64,000 bases of DNA, from the IMG/VR virus record IMGVR_UViG_3300050821_008688, positions 1 through 64,000 of that record. One strand, 5' to 3'. The notes below the pieces were generated by a model. The model did not search any database, was not told the DNA's origin, and saw nothing but the letters and a program-made list of their open reading frames with translations. Made by a program: the position numbers and the translations under genes. The DNA comes from a virus. Of this stretch, positions 33,822-41,041 are shown one piece after another. Within the stretch, counting starts at the first letter, position 1; every line of letters begins with the position of its first letter.

Positions 33822-34598
33822 ATGAGATTTGTTTTAGCACTGGTTTTAGGTTTCCTCCTCTTTGGCGCAGGTTTAACTCGCGCCCAAATTCAACCCGCAC
33901 AAGGATTCGATAAGACCGCAATGGACGCGACGTTTGCGCTCTATGCGCGAGGGATTAGCGAAAAAACTGGTAAGATGCAGCAAATTTTTGTGTGTAGTGC
34001 GTTCGTGTTCAAGCGGGATGCTACTGGTTATTTTCTTTTGAGTATGGGTCATTGTGTGTACGATATGCCGTCCGAGGTTACCTTTGTGGTGTCCGAACAA
34101 ATAGGCGGCCCATTTTTGTCTGTAGTGCCGGTATCCGCGCGACTGAACGGTTCGGAAGAATATTCTGAATTTCATTTGACGACCACGAAGATATATCCTG
34201 TACTGGAAGTGGGAGATGATTCTAGCGAATATATTGGTAGCATCGTGCTGACTCCTAATTTTGCATTCGGTATCGGTAAACAGTTAGCGCGTGGAGTTGT
34301 AGCAAGTCAGAGGCTGTCGCGCACTGATGAATGCCATGACTGTGATGGAGAATTTTTGGTTCATGAGACTGCGGGAGAGGGTGCGTCGGGTTCCCCAGTT
34401 ATTTCAGCGACTACACACAAAGTAGTGGGCGTGTTGGAAGGGGAATGGCAGGGTCAAAACGGTGAGTTCGGAGGATTTTTCGTGGAGCCTATCGCTACCA
34501 TTCAGCATTCGCTCACACTGCCTAATCAGTATAATGAACTGCACCGAACGCAGCCGTTAGATTTTCGTAAAATATTCGGAGCACCAAATGCAAACTAA
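33822..34598 (+). CDS. secreted trypsin-like serine protease
   Basis: The 258-residue protein has a signal peptide (MRFVLALVLGFLLFGAGLTR), the catalytic histidine in SMGHC (H77), a candidate aspartate at D132 or D133, and the serine loop GEGASGSPVI (S189), the S1 family triad layout. Start at 33822 follows CGGGAGTC. It would act in the periplasm or outside the cell. Phage-encoded secreted proteases are uncommon; possible targets are surface proteins or competitors' receptor-binding proteins. Confidence 0.75.
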   Translation: MRFVLALVLGFLLFGAGLTRAQIQPAQGFDKTAMDATFALYARGISEKTGKMQQIFVCSAFVFKRDATGYFLLSMGHCVYDMPSEVTFVVSEQIGGPFLSVVPVSARLNGSEEYSEFHLTTTKIYPVLEVGDDSSEYIGSIVLTPNFAFGIGKQLARGVVASQRLSRTDECHDCDGEFLVHETAGEGASGSPVISATTHKVVGVLEGEWQGQNGEFGGFFVEPIATIQHSLTLPNQYNELHRTQPLDFRKIFGAPNAN

Positions 34599-34821
34599 TC
34601 CGCGCGGCCAGTGGACCGACCATGACGGTTCAAATCACTTGAGCCGGTCGCAGTACAATTCAATGGACCGCGTGCTGACTATTGAGTTCAAAAACGGATA
34701 CGTCTACCATGTCCACGGATTCTCGCCTGAAGACCATCAGGCTTTTCTTGGTGCGCCATCGCAAGGTCAGCACTATCACAACTTCATTAAAGACAACTAC
34801 AAAATTACGCGGGTGAAGTGA
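34588..34821 (+). CDS. KTSC domain protein (77 aa)
   Basis: The product matches the small KTSC fold: SRSQYNSMDRVLTIEFKNGY, then VYHVHGFSPEDHQAFL, then GQHYHNFIKDNYKITRV. The family is common in phages and has no firm function; RNA or protein binding has been proposed. It overlaps the protease gene by 11 nt. Confidence 0.75.
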   Translation: MQTNPRGQWTDHDGSNHLSRSQYNSMDRVLTIEFKNGYVYHVHGFSPEDHQAFLGAPSQGQHYHNFIKDNYKITRVK

Positions 34822-34823
34822 AA

Positions 34824-35087
34824 ATGAGAGACGAACAAATCAAATACATGGCGAATCGTTTTCTTGCGTGGCGCTTGCCTGAGAATTTTCAGCCTGACGG
34901 TGGCATTAGTTTTAAGCCGATACGTAATGAAGGCACGCCATATGTGGGAAAGAACGAACCTGTTGGAACCAATCTGTTCGATGCCATACAAGCAGAAGAG
35001 ATGGTTCGCTATATGGTTGATGGGATGCCGAGCGATTCAACTATACAATTCCCAAAAAATTCTCTTGACAACGATTCCAAGGCGTGA
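34824..35087 (+). CDS. hypothetical protein (87 aa)
   Basis: MRDEQIKYMANRFLAWRLPE... resembles small phage proteins of the pattern MANRFLxWxLPxxFxPDGGI. A GTG at 34818 (GTGA overlap) is an alternative start. Function unknown. Confidence 0.6.
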   Translation: MRDEQIKYMANRFLAWRLPENFQPDGGISFKPIRNEGTPYVGKNEPVGTNLFDAIQAEEMVRYMVDGMPSDSTIQFPKNSLDNDSKA

Positions 35088-35371
35088 GTAAATCAGTCAG
35101 GCTCGACTCGGCTAGAGTTTACACGCTTCTAGGGCGTCCCTTAATTCTAGCCGCAGCGGCCTTTGGAGCATCCATGTTGGGCAGATGGGATTTGATTAGC
35201 TACGAGCTATCACCCGAAGAAGAATCCGTCCGGGTTGCGCGTGCGACTAAGCTAGCAATGGTGCGGGCCATTGCCCGTGGAGAACTAAATCCAGCGACTG
35301 TGTTATTTCCTACGCATAATGAAACCGATATTCAAATCTTGTTTGAGGAGCGACCATGCATCCCTTTTTAA
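35084..35371 (+). CDS. hypothetical protein (95 aa)
   Basis: A GTG start overlaps the previous stop (GTGA). The N-terminal part contains a weak hydrophobic stretch (PLILAAAAFGASML), the rest is soluble. No family is recognised. Confidence 0.5.
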   Translation: MSKSVRLDSARVYTLLGRPLILAAAAFGASMLGRWDLISYELSPEEESVRVARATKLAMVRAIARGELNPATVLFPTHNETDIQILFEERPCIPF

Positions 35372-35688
35372 TCGCGATTGTTCTTGCCTTTATTGTGATT
35401 TGTTTTATTGCCATCTTTTTTACCTACATCGGACAGAAGCCGGATGTCATCAAGGGCGAGATAGACCAAATCCCGTTTGTTGCGCCACAAGGCGGGCTGA
35501 CTCAGCGGGAAGTTGAATATCTCACGGAGTTGATTTGTCCCGATTGTGGTGGTGAAGAATTTCTCACGGGGCCGCAAGGCGGGCTTAGTCAAAATGTGAT
35601 GTGCGGAAAATGCGACGCGAAATTTAATCTTGCGCCGTTTGATAACGGGTGGCTAGGCAAGCCGTTCATCGCGGAGCGAATCAAGTGA
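35356..35688 (+). CDS. membrane-anchored zinc-ribbon protein (110 aa)
   Basis: One N-terminal transmembrane helix (FLIAIVLAFIVICFIAIFF) is followed by a cytosolic zinc ribbon (CPDCGGEEFL and CGKCDAKF). A repeated GPQGGLSQ/APQGGLTQ motif flanks the ribbon. The SD GAGGAGCGACC is strong. Confidence 0.65.
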   Translation: MHPFLIAIVLAFIVICFIAIFFTYIGQKPDVIKGEIDQIPFVAPQGGLTQREVEYLTELICPDCGGEEFLTGPQGGLSQNVMCGKCDAKFNLAPFDNGWLGKPFIAERIK

Positions 35689-35960
35689 GCAATCTTACCG
35701 AACTACGTTTTCGTGTACAGACCTTAGCGGTACTGCTGGATAAACCATATCCGGGACTGGCATCGTGGCGCACTGCATACGAAGCCGCGTCGCGTAGCAT
35801 CTTAGACTTCTACGGCATCAACGTTGAGAGAATTAAAGCTGAGACTTGGACGCTAGCGGTGGAACAAACCATCGGTGATATGGAGCGGCGTAAATCTCGA
35901 CGGTCGTTGTTTGACGCGCAGCCAAATATTGTAGGGGCTCCAACTAAATTAGATTTGTAG
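35685..35960 (+). CDS. hypothetical protein (91 aa)
   Basis: A GTG start overlaps the previous stop (GTGA). The protein is helical (LRFRVQTLAVLLDKPYPGLA) and basic towards its end. Unknown function. Confidence 0.55.
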   Translation: MSNLTELRFRVQTLAVLLDKPYPGLASWRTAYEAASRSILDFYGINVERIKAETWTLAVEQTIGDMERRKSRRSLFDAQPNIVGAPTKLDL

Positions 35961-35969
35961 GAGGAAATC

Positions 35970-36230
35970 ATGGGTGCGTTTATTTTGGGATTGCTTGTCG
36001 GGGGCGGGCTGGCGTGGGTAGTGTCGCTGTTTGTTCGTACTCACGACGCATGGTTATTGCGTCAAGCTGTGTTTTATGGTCCGTATACGTGTTTGGAGTG
36101 CGGGCGAATGATTTGTGAGTCGTCGTTTGAAGATGGTAGGAAAGCGTACGACTACCCTGAAGACGGCCCCATCTACCCCAACACGCGATGGAACCGTCAC
36201 GAGTGTGCGGCGACGGACTACAATTACTAG
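35970..36230 (+). CDS. membrane-anchored Cys-containing protein (86 aa)
   Basis: An N-terminal transmembrane helix (MGAFILGLLVGGGLAWVVSLF) precedes CLECGRMIC and HEC, a possible zinc site. The SD GTAGGAGGAAATC is strong. It is convergent with the recombinase gene, overlapping it by 4 nt. Confidence 0.6.
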   Translation: MGAFILGLLVGGGLAWVVSLFVRTHDAWLLRQAVFYGPYTCLECGRMICESSFEDGRKAYDYPEDGPIYPNTRWNRHECAATDYNY

Positions 36231-36790
36231 GCGAACGTGATGGCGTTGACCACGGTCTGCGCGCGACTCGTGTCATTTTCCTTGAGGTAACAGAGCGCAG
36301 TGGCGGGAGACCGGTGTTGCAAGAAACCGGAGACCGCGCCGAGTCTCTGGGTCTCGTCAAATATCTTCATCGCGATTGAGTGTCGGAAGACGTGAGAGTG
36401 ACCGAAATCGCTGTGGAGCCCCGCCGCGTCGCAATAAACTTTCAGACGGTCGTTGAAATTCTGCCGATGGCTGGTGCTGAACAACAGATTCGTGCGCCGA
36501 GTCGCGGCCAGCCTGACCAGTGGCGTCATATCAAAGGCTGGGTCCGCGTCAAAGTGCAAATCCTTGAAGGCTTTGCTACCGCCCTTGCGCGCGTGAATCT
36601 TGACCACGAGACGACCGTCAGCTTCAAAAATATCCTCACCCTTGAGGCTGAGAATCTGAGAGATGCGAGCGCCGGTAAAATAGCCGAGGAGCGCAATCAG
36701 GTGGTCGTTTTTGCTGGCGTCGCTGGTCTTGCTCGCCTCGTGAATCGTGCGAAATAACTTGCTCAGGTCTTTGGTTTCGAGGTATTCCAT
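36227..36790 (-). CDS. minimal tyrosine recombinase (integrase-like)
   Basis: The 187-residue protein is a bare catalytic domain: GARISQILSLK with R42, a basic loop ARKGGSK (K69/K73), HVFRH with H133 and R136, LQHRSP with H159 and the nucleophile Y168 in ALCYLK. The N-terminal arm-binding and core-binding domains of integrases are absent. It could act in integration, dimer resolution or DNA inversion. It starts in a TAATG overlap with the gene upstream. No attachment site could be identified by eye. Confidence 0.85.
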   Translation of the reverse strand: MEYLETKDLSKLFRTIHEASKTSDASKNDHLIALLGYFTGARISQILSLKGEDIFEADGRLVVKIHARKGGSKAFKDLHFDADPAFDMTPLVRLAATRRTNLLFSTSHRQNFNDRLKVYCDAAGLHSDFGHSHVFRHSIAMKIFDETQRLGAVSGFLQHRSPATALCYLKENDTSRAQTVVNAITFA

Positions 36791-37044
36791 TAGCGCACCG
36801 CCTCGTTGAATTCCTCGTTGTCCAGTTCTTCGGTGAGGGAGCCGACGTAAGGGTCTAGCACAGGTTTCGGTGCCAAAATTTGCCCCATGAGTTCGTTGTA
36901 GAGTTTGGCCCATTTGTTGGTGTCAGAAAAAACCACGAATTTGGAATCGGTCGGGATGCCTTCAAATTCGCAGGCGCGAGCCCAGACCAAAGAAACAGAT
37001 TGATAAACCGTGATGTGTTTTGTGGTCATTGTCGTGTTCTCCAT
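36790..37044 (-). CDS. hypothetical protein, leaderless (84 aa)
   Basis: The start MENTTMTTKHITVYQ is fixed by the promoter, which places the transcription start on this ATG. The first eight codons nearly equal those of the 45095 gene (MENTIMTT), while the rest differs. It precedes the recombinase and is translationally coupled to it, so it might be a recombination directionality factor or partner; this is only context. Confidence 0.6.
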   Translation of the reverse strand: MENTTMTTKHITVYQSVSLVWARACEFEGIPTDSKFVVFSDTNKWAKLYNELMGQILAPKPVLDPYVGSLTEELDNEEFNEAVR

Positions 37045-37050
37045 GACTCC

Positions 37051-37094
37051 ATTATCACTTTTGGGTTGGATTTTGTCCATAGTACGGAAGTACC
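37051..37094 (-). promoter_or_regulatory. class I leaderless promoter with operator for the recombinase operon
   Basis: Minus strand: GGTACTTCCGTACT (37081-37094), 1 nt, TGGACA (37074-37079), 17 nt, GATAAT (37051-37056), 6 nt, ATG at 37044. Confidence 0.75.
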
Positions 37095-37117
37095 GAAAAT
37101 CCTTAGTACGAGGCACT

Positions 37118-37132
37118 GTGTAAATTTTACAC
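37118..37132. promoter_or_regulatory. TGTAAATTTTACA-type palindrome
   Basis: GTGTAAATTTTACAC, a 15-nt dyad identical in core to the cluster at 45.9-46.6 kb. It lies between the recombinase-operon operator and the stop of the 37293 gene. Confidence 0.6.
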
Positions 37133-37134
37133 GG

Positions 37135-37293
37135 TTACCGCAGATGTTCCTTGCGCACAAAGTCCAGCATAGTCTCGGCGACCCGAATCTCTTCCTCCGT
37201 GGCCTGCGGGTTCCTGATAATCGCGTCTAGGCGTCGCGCCTCGCGGTTCCATTGCTCAATGAGCCAATCCTGATTTTGCTGAACGTCGCTCAT
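37135..37293 (-). CDS. small hypothetical protein (52 aa)
   Basis: MSDVQQNQDWLIEQWNREAR... is a charged helical protein ending EMLDFVRKEHLR-like. It begins in an ATGA overlap with the gene upstream. Confidence 0.5.
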   Translation of the reverse strand: MSDVQQNQDWLIEQWNREARRLDAIIRNPQATEEEIRVAETMLDFVRKEHLR

Positions 37294-37484
37294 GATTGCG
37301 CTGCTTTCGCCGCATAGACTTCGCGAATGAATTCCGCGACGCCTGCACGGTATCCGCGAGAATAATTATCATCGGGCGTTTCGGGTTGCAGCATCTGCAT
37401 AACTTTGAGGCAGCGGCCTGCGCGCGCGTCTTCGAGCCCGTGCCACTTGCCGCTTTCGTGGGTGGTCATTGGTGTGTCGCTCAC
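37290..37484 (-). CDS. small hypothetical protein (64 aa)
   Basis: A GTG start overlaps the DUF2958 stop (GTGA). The product contains WHGLEDARAGR and DNYSRGYRAGVAEFI, a repeat-like GxxxARxG/GYRAGV pattern seen in small phage proteins. Unknown function. Confidence 0.55.
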   Translation of the reverse strand: MSDTPMTTHESGKWHGLEDARAGRCLKVMQMLQPETPDDNYSRGYRAGVAEFIREVYAAKAAQS

Positions 37485-37819
37485 GATTGCACCGCCTTAC
37501 GAACGGTCGGCGGATAAGTGGTGGTGTCCAGAACCATTCCATCAAAGTACATATCGCGTTCAATTCCCAGACCGAGGCGGCCTTTGTAATTCGCCAATTC
37601 GGATAGGAGAAAATTTCCCAGTTCGGCTTCGTGGCCTTCAACGAGCCCGAAGAACAGCCAATCGCCGTCTTCTTGCAGTTCGCCTTCCGTGGCGTACCAT
37701 GTCCAGTTTCCGGTTGGATTGAAAAACTTCACGATGATTGGGCGGGTCTTGAGACCATCGGTTGAGCCGAGCGGTGATTTCTTCAACTTTGCGATTATCG
37801 CGGCAGTGAGTAGCTTCAT
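37481..37819 (-). CDS. DUF2958 protein (112 aa)
   Basis: The protein matches DUF2958 along its length: IIVKFFNPTGNWTWYATEGE, GDWLFFGLVEGHEAELGNFL, LSELANYKGRLGLGIERDMY. The family is common on plasmids and phages, often in anti-restriction-like or conjugative regions, without a known activity. SD CAGGAGGCAAC precedes the ATG. Confidence 0.8.
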   Translation of the reverse strand: MKLLTAAIIAKLKKSPLGSTDGLKTRPIIVKFFNPTGNWTWYATEGELQEDGDWLFFGLVEGHEAELGNFLLSELANYKGRLGLGIERDMYFDGMVLDTTTYPPTVRKAVQS

Positions 37820-37844
37820 TGGTGTTGCCTCCTGTACTGTGATG

Positions 37845-37888
37845 ATAGTATGCGGAGCCGCCGCCCCGGTCAATAGTACTAAAGTACC
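37845..37888 (-). promoter_or_regulatory. class I promoter with operator
   Basis: Minus strand: GGTACTTTAGTACT (37875-37888), 1 nt, TTGACC (37868-37873), 17 nt, TACTAT (37845-37850). A leader with SD leads to the DUF2958 gene. Confidence 0.75.
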
Positions 37889-37893
37889 GACTT

Positions 37894-38031
37894 TCAGTCG
37901 GGATTTGCGTTGGTGATTTTGTCGAGTATAGCGACGCGCGCCTCCGCGCGGGTCTTTCCCGTTTGTATCATGACGCGAGTGACCCAGTCTTTTAGAGCCT
38001 TGCCTGCAACGTGTTCCCATCGAGTTTTCAT
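37894..38031 (-). CDS. small basic protein (45 aa)
   Basis: MKTRWEHVAGKALKDWVTRV... is helical and basic. The SD TAGGAGACACC precedes the ATG. Its end abuts the operator at 37875. Confidence 0.5.
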   Translation of the reverse strand: MKTRWEHVAGKALKDWVTRVMIQTGKTRAEARVAILDKITNANPD

Positions 38032-38039
38032 GGTGTCTC

Positions 38040-38267
38040 CTAGACAATCGCTTTGACGTTCAGGTCTCCCGGTTCGTTGCGAAGCCCGAAAGCCTTCTCC
38101 AGTTCATACATCAGCGTATGAAACCCGCCAGTATCGCCACAGTTCGGGCATCCGCCGTGGTCATTGTTGTAGCCTGCATTGCTCAAGCCAGCGTCAAATA
38201 TTTTGCGTTGGACCTTGAACACCTCAGCTATCTTTCGTTTTTCTTTCAGACTGAATGAAGTTTTCAT
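38040..38267 (-). CDS. zinc-binding small protein (75 aa)
   Basis: A basic helix (SLKEKRKIAEVFKVQRKIF) precedes GGCPNCGDTGGFH. The SD TGGAGGCACT precedes the ATG. Confidence 0.6.
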   Translation of the reverse strand: MKTSFSLKEKRKIAEVFKVQRKIFDAGLSNAGYNNDHGGCPNCGDTGGFHTLMYELEKAFGLRNEPGDLNVKAIV

Positions 38268-38277
38268 AGTGCCTCCA

Positions 38278-38448
38278 TTATTTTTTCAGATTTAATTCTT
38301 CGAGCAGGTAGTCCGCTAGACTTATCCAGTTGTCGGAGAGGTACGAGCCGACTCCGCTGTATTCCGCATAGTCCGCTTTTGTGTTCGCCAACTCAGTGAC
38401 GAACGCGAGCAACTTTTGCGCCTGCTCTTGCGTTATGGGTTCGGCCAT
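38278..38448 (-). CDS. small acidic protein (56 aa)
   Basis: MAEPITQEQAQKLLAFVTEL... is helical and ends ADYLLEELNLKK. The SD CGAGGAGGATACG is strong. The same frame is open upstream to 38493 and, past a single TAG, to an ATG at 38574. Confidence 0.6.
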   Translation of the reverse strand: MAEPITQEQAQKLLAFVTELANTKADYAEYSGVGSYLSDNWISLADYLLEELNLKK

Positions 38449-38471
38449 CGTATCCTCCTCGAAAATTTTGC

Positions 38472-38587
38472 GGGCTCTTTTTCGCTGATGAGCCTATGTA
38501 GAGTCGGCACCTTGCGGTGGGCAACTCCTCACATAGCCAGCGATGGAGCCCTTACGACGGCGCGTCTTACCCATTAGGCCGCGCGCC
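38472..38587 (-). ncRNA. nested hairpins in the 38.5 kb leader region
   Basis: Complementary pairs are nested: GGGCTC (38472-38477) with GAGCCC (38546-38551); CGCTG (38483-38487) with CAGCG (38538-38542); CTATGT (38494-38499) with ACATAG (38531-38536); GAGT with ACTC; CACC-TTGC-GGTG at the tip (38508-38519). A second stem GGCGCG/CGCGCC spans 38559-38587. The structure contains the TAG of the short ORF. Whether it works as RNA or only reflects codon choice is open. Confidence 0.35.
38494..38574 (-). CDS. short basic ORF ended by an in-frame TAG (26 aa)
   Basis: MGKTRRRKGSIAGYVRSCPP then six residues and TAG. The start overlaps the stop of the upstream ORF (TAATG). After the TAG the frame stays coding-like (AHQRKRARKIFEED) and runs straight into the 38448 gene, so this may be a protein interrupted by an amber codon. 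Confidence 0.35.
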   Translation of the reverse strand: MGKTRRRKGSIAGYVRSCPPQGADST

Positions 38588-38723
38588 GAAGATTGGTGGC
38601 TTCTACGTTGCCCGGTGGAACAATCCACTGTGGAGTCTTGTGTTGCTGCGACCTTACCGGGTGAGAGCAGGATTTCCGTCCCGCGTCTCCACTCTTTTGA
38701 CCCGTCTTATTCGCATTCTCCAT
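38574..38723 (-). CDS. possible small protein (49 aa)
   Basis: MENANKTGQKSGDAGRKSCS... ending PPGNVEATNLRRAA, with its stop in a TAATG overlap with the next ORF. No good SD precedes the ATG, but the coupling and the coding-like C-terminus support it. Confidence 0.35.
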   Translation of the reverse strand: MENANKTGQKSGDAGRKSCSHPVRSQQHKTPQWIVPPGNVEATNLRRAA

Positions 38724-38760
38724 CGCGGGGCGATTCGTCGTAGTGATAGCGCCACCGATG

Positions 38761-38958
38761 TTAAGAAACTTTTTTGATGAGCCCGTTTTCCATTGTGACT
38801 TCGGCGAACCAGTTGCGCTTGTATGGCGACGGCCCGACCACACAGAACTTGCCGTCTGTTTTGAATTCAGGGCCGAATGCGCTGGTTTCCTCGTAGCGCA
38901 ACGGCAGGCCGACCGCCGCTTTCAGGGCTTTCTTGGTCGCGTAATTGGCTCCCATCAT
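38761..38958 (-). CDS. hypothetical protein (65 aa)
   Basis: The start MMGANYATKKALKAAV follows CAGGAGGCACACGACA. The product is soluble with a beta-rich end (FCVVGPSPYKRNWFAEVTME). Unknown function. Confidence 0.6.
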   Translation of the reverse strand: MMGANYATKKALKAAVGLPLRYEETSAFGPEFKTDGKFCVVGPSPYKRNWFAEVTMENGLIKKVS

Positions 38959-39049
38959 TGTCGTGTGCCTCCTGAGATATTGTGGCGGTCGCCGAGGGCA
39001 AGTAGCACTACATTGACTACCGCATCTTCTCTGGTTTCCGCCACAACCC

Positions 39050-39093
39050 ATTATCACTTTTCCTGAGATTCCTGTCTATAGTACTTTAGTACC
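39050..39093 (-). promoter_or_regulatory. class I promoter with operator, leftward
   Basis: Minus strand: GGTACTAAAGTACT (39080-39093), 1 nt, TAGACA (39073-39078), 17 nt, GATAAT (39050-39055), then a leader of ~85 nt to the SD of the 38958 gene. The operator also lies 10 nt upstream of a rightward promoter. Confidence 0.7.
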
Positions 39094-39103
39094 GATTTTT
39101 TGC

Positions 39104-39131
39104 TTGACAAGGAAACTCACGGGTGTACACT
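39104..39131 (+). promoter_or_regulatory. leaderless sigma70-type promoter, rightward
   Basis: TTGACA (39104-39109), 16 nt, TACACT (39126-39131), 6 nt, ATG at 39138. Confidence 0.7.
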
Positions 39132-39137
39132 CAGTTC

Positions 39138-40469
39138 ATGTCAACGTTTTCCATCTCAGGCACTATCTCTCCTGCGTCCTTTGTGAATCCTGCCACTACC
39201 ATCGTGACATGGAATATGGGTTTTCCTCACTGGGGGAATGTGTCGCCTGCGGCTGACGGTACATACACGATTCCTAATTTGGCTCCCGGAACCTATATCA
39301 TTCAGGTAACCGGTTCAAATTTTTTGTCTCCCGCACAAACAGTGATTGTGAGCAATGCCAACGTGACTGGAATAAATTTTGTTTGTACGGCTGCTCCGAA
39401 TATAGGAGTTTTCACGCCAATTTTTTCGGATTCTTTTCAGCGAGCGAATGAAACTCCACTTGGTAGCACAGTAGGACATCAGCAGTGGTCACCGCCGAAC
39501 GGCAGTCCGGGGCTTATTACTTCAACGTATCCTGAAATTTTGAACGACCAAGCGATAAGCGAACTTAATGGTACGCTTGACGGAACGGCGGTGTATCTGG
39601 ATGTTGCTCCATATCCTGTGCTGCCTGCGGACCAGTTCTGTCAGTGGACATTCAAAACTCTGAAAAACGGAAATGCGTGGATATATGTTCGCAGCACACT
39701 GCCCGGTACGGGGTCAGGCAACAACGCACTTGAAGTTAATTGGAGTTTTTTTGCGATAAACGGAGCCGGTGTTCGTGGATGGGGATTTGCACCGGAAGAC
39801 GACAATTCCGGTAATATTCCATACAACTTTGTTCCATTTCAGCCGTGGCCTGTTAGCGAAGGTGATACTTGGGCTGTTGGGATTGCGGGACAAGGCGTCA
39901 ACAGCGTTGCATATGTTTTTGTGAATGGCGTGTGTATATGGCAAGGGTCTCTAGCACCGAATCCAGATTTGAATAAGATGTTGCCGAATGGCACCGTTGG
40001 AATTCAAATAAATCCCTACTCTACTCCGCCATTGGCGAGCGATATAGGCATAATCAATTTTGTGTCTGGGGCTTTTTCTGTGACTTCTCCCTCAGTTCCG
40101 AGCGGGATTCGCGGTATTCTTTCGTTTAGCAAACGCACTACGACCGCCGTTACAGTTTTTGCGTGTCTGGGTGCAGCAACAAAAGCATTTCATCTCGCTA
40201 ACACCCCGAGCATAATGAATTCGCTGCATCTTGAACACGTGGAGCTATTCAGTTTGTATCGCCGAGTTTGTCACCAAGATAAAATGAATCAGGCTGCGGA
40301 TTTGGATGCCACTATCGCGAAAATCGTCACCGTGGTCGGGCAACTGAATGCGACGGTACAATTAATCACGCCGACGTTTCGGAATGCTGTAGAAGTACAA
40401 GAAGTTCAAATTGTGATTGCGAATGCAGCGCAGACTATGAATCTAGTTGTACTCGCGGAGACTCCATGA
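39138..40469 (+). CDS. CarboxypepD-regulatory plus LamG-like multidomain protein (443 aa)
   Basis: Residues 1-80 form a carboxypeptidase-regulatory-like beta domain (FSISGTISPASF..., DGTYTIPNLAPGTYIIQVTG). Residues about 95-310 resemble a concanavalin/LamG-like jelly roll (FSDSFQRANETPLGS, WTFKTLKNGNAWIYVRS, YVFVNGVCIWQG). The C-terminal ~120 residues are helical. There is no signal peptide. Such domains bind carbohydrate or protein surfaces, so a virion decoration or host-surface role is plausible, but the promoter is class I, unlike virion genes. The start is set by the leaderless promoter. Confidence 0.6.
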   Translation: MSTFSISGTISPASFVNPATTIVTWNMGFPHWGNVSPAADGTYTIPNLAPGTYIIQVTGSNFLSPAQTVIVSNANVTGINFVCTAAPNIGVFTPIFSDSFQRANETPLGSTVGHQQWSPPNGSPGLITSTYPEILNDQAISELNGTLDGTAVYLDVAPYPVLPADQFCQWTFKTLKNGNAWIYVRSTLPGTGSGNNALEVNWSFFAINGAGVRGWGFAPEDDNSGNIPYNFVPFQPWPVSEGDTWAVGIAGQGVNSVAYVFVNGVCIWQGSLAPNPDLNKMLPNGTVGIQINPYSTPPLASDIGIINFVSGAFSVTSPSVPSGIRGILSFSKRTTTAVTVFACLGAATKAFHLANTPSIMNSLHLEHVELFSLYRRVCHQDKMNQAADLDATIAKIVTVVGQLNATVQLITPTFRNAVEVQEVQIVIANAAQTMNLVVLAETP

Positions 40470-40720
40470 AAATTATAAGGAAAGAAGCAGGTGATGAGCA
40501 CACGGTGCCTTACGAGGTATTTTGCGAGGAGCACAACACGCAATTTCCTTTCAAAATTAGTTTCTTCGCACTATCTGCGGCTCCTAGTCCAAGAGCATTG
40601 ATTGAGGAGATTGCAAGTCAGGTGTTGCGGAGTTGTTGTTCTGGATGTAGAGGATTGGACGCGCCGTTGCCACCGACACGCTGGCCGAACGCGGGGGAAC
40701 CGGGAGGAGCCGAACTGTGA
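40466..40720 (+). CDS. small Cys-containing protein (84 aa)
   Basis: Overlaps the preceding stop (ATGA). It has VFCEEHN and LRSCCSGCRG, a possible zinc site. Unknown function. Confidence 0.5.
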   Translation: MKIIRKEAGDEHTVPYEVFCEEHNTQFPFKISFFALSAAPSPRALIEEIASQVLRSCCSGCRGLDAPLPPTRWPNAGEPGGAEL

Positions 40721-40917
40721 AAGACCCACTGATTGATAATTATCGGATGCAGGCTGCGAGACACTATGTTGAAGATTGTTTAGTTTTTATAGACGGTTCT
40801 ATTGAAGCGGGCATAAGGCGTATTGGTACGGATGGATTTGAAAAAATAGTACGGGATGTTTATAAAGCAATGCCGGGGAGAGCAAATGAGCATAGCAAGA
40901 TTTGCATCCAAGATTGA
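40717..40917 (+). CDS. small hypothetical protein (66 aa)
   Basis: A GTG start overlaps the previous stop (GTGA). MKDPLIDNYRMQAARHYVED... is helical. It overlaps the next gene by 32 nt. Confidence 0.5.
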   Translation: MKDPLIDNYRMQAARHYVEDCLVFIDGSIEAGIRRIGTDGFEKIVRDVYKAMPGRANEHSKICIQD

Positions 40918-41041
40918 AGCCACGAAAGCCCACTGGTTTTCTCGCAGACACGAAACCGGTGGCCCAAACTCTGACGCGCGCGAAAAGTACAAAGCAGAAC
41001 AGCAAGCAAAGCGCGACCGCGCCACAGGTCCGAGGGTCTAA
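40886..41041 (+). CDS. small basic protein (51 aa)
   Basis: MSIARFASKIEATKAHWFSR... is highly charged. GGGGAGAGCAA provides the SD. Its stop overlaps the next start (TAATG). Confidence 0.5.
   Translation: MSIARFASKIEATKAHWFSRRHETGGPNSDAREKYKAEQQAKRDRATGPRV

Noticed and set aside
36380-36757. Plus-strand open frame (125 codons)
   Set aside because: Lies antisense to the recombinase, whose catalytic residues are all in place.
38494-38496. Genome-wide recoding of TAG as a sense codon
   Set aside because: Many well-supported genes here end in TAG with a coupled start next to it, so TAG works as a stop.
38483-38545. Hammerhead ribozyme suggested by CTGATGAG
   Set aside because: The required GAAA after stem II and the stem III cleavage site are absent.
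38461-38760. tRNA or tmRNA genes suggested by D-loop-like CCTAATGGGTAAG and several stems
   Set aside because: No full cloverleaf with a T-arm (GGTTCRANNCC) and acceptor stem could be formed on either strand.
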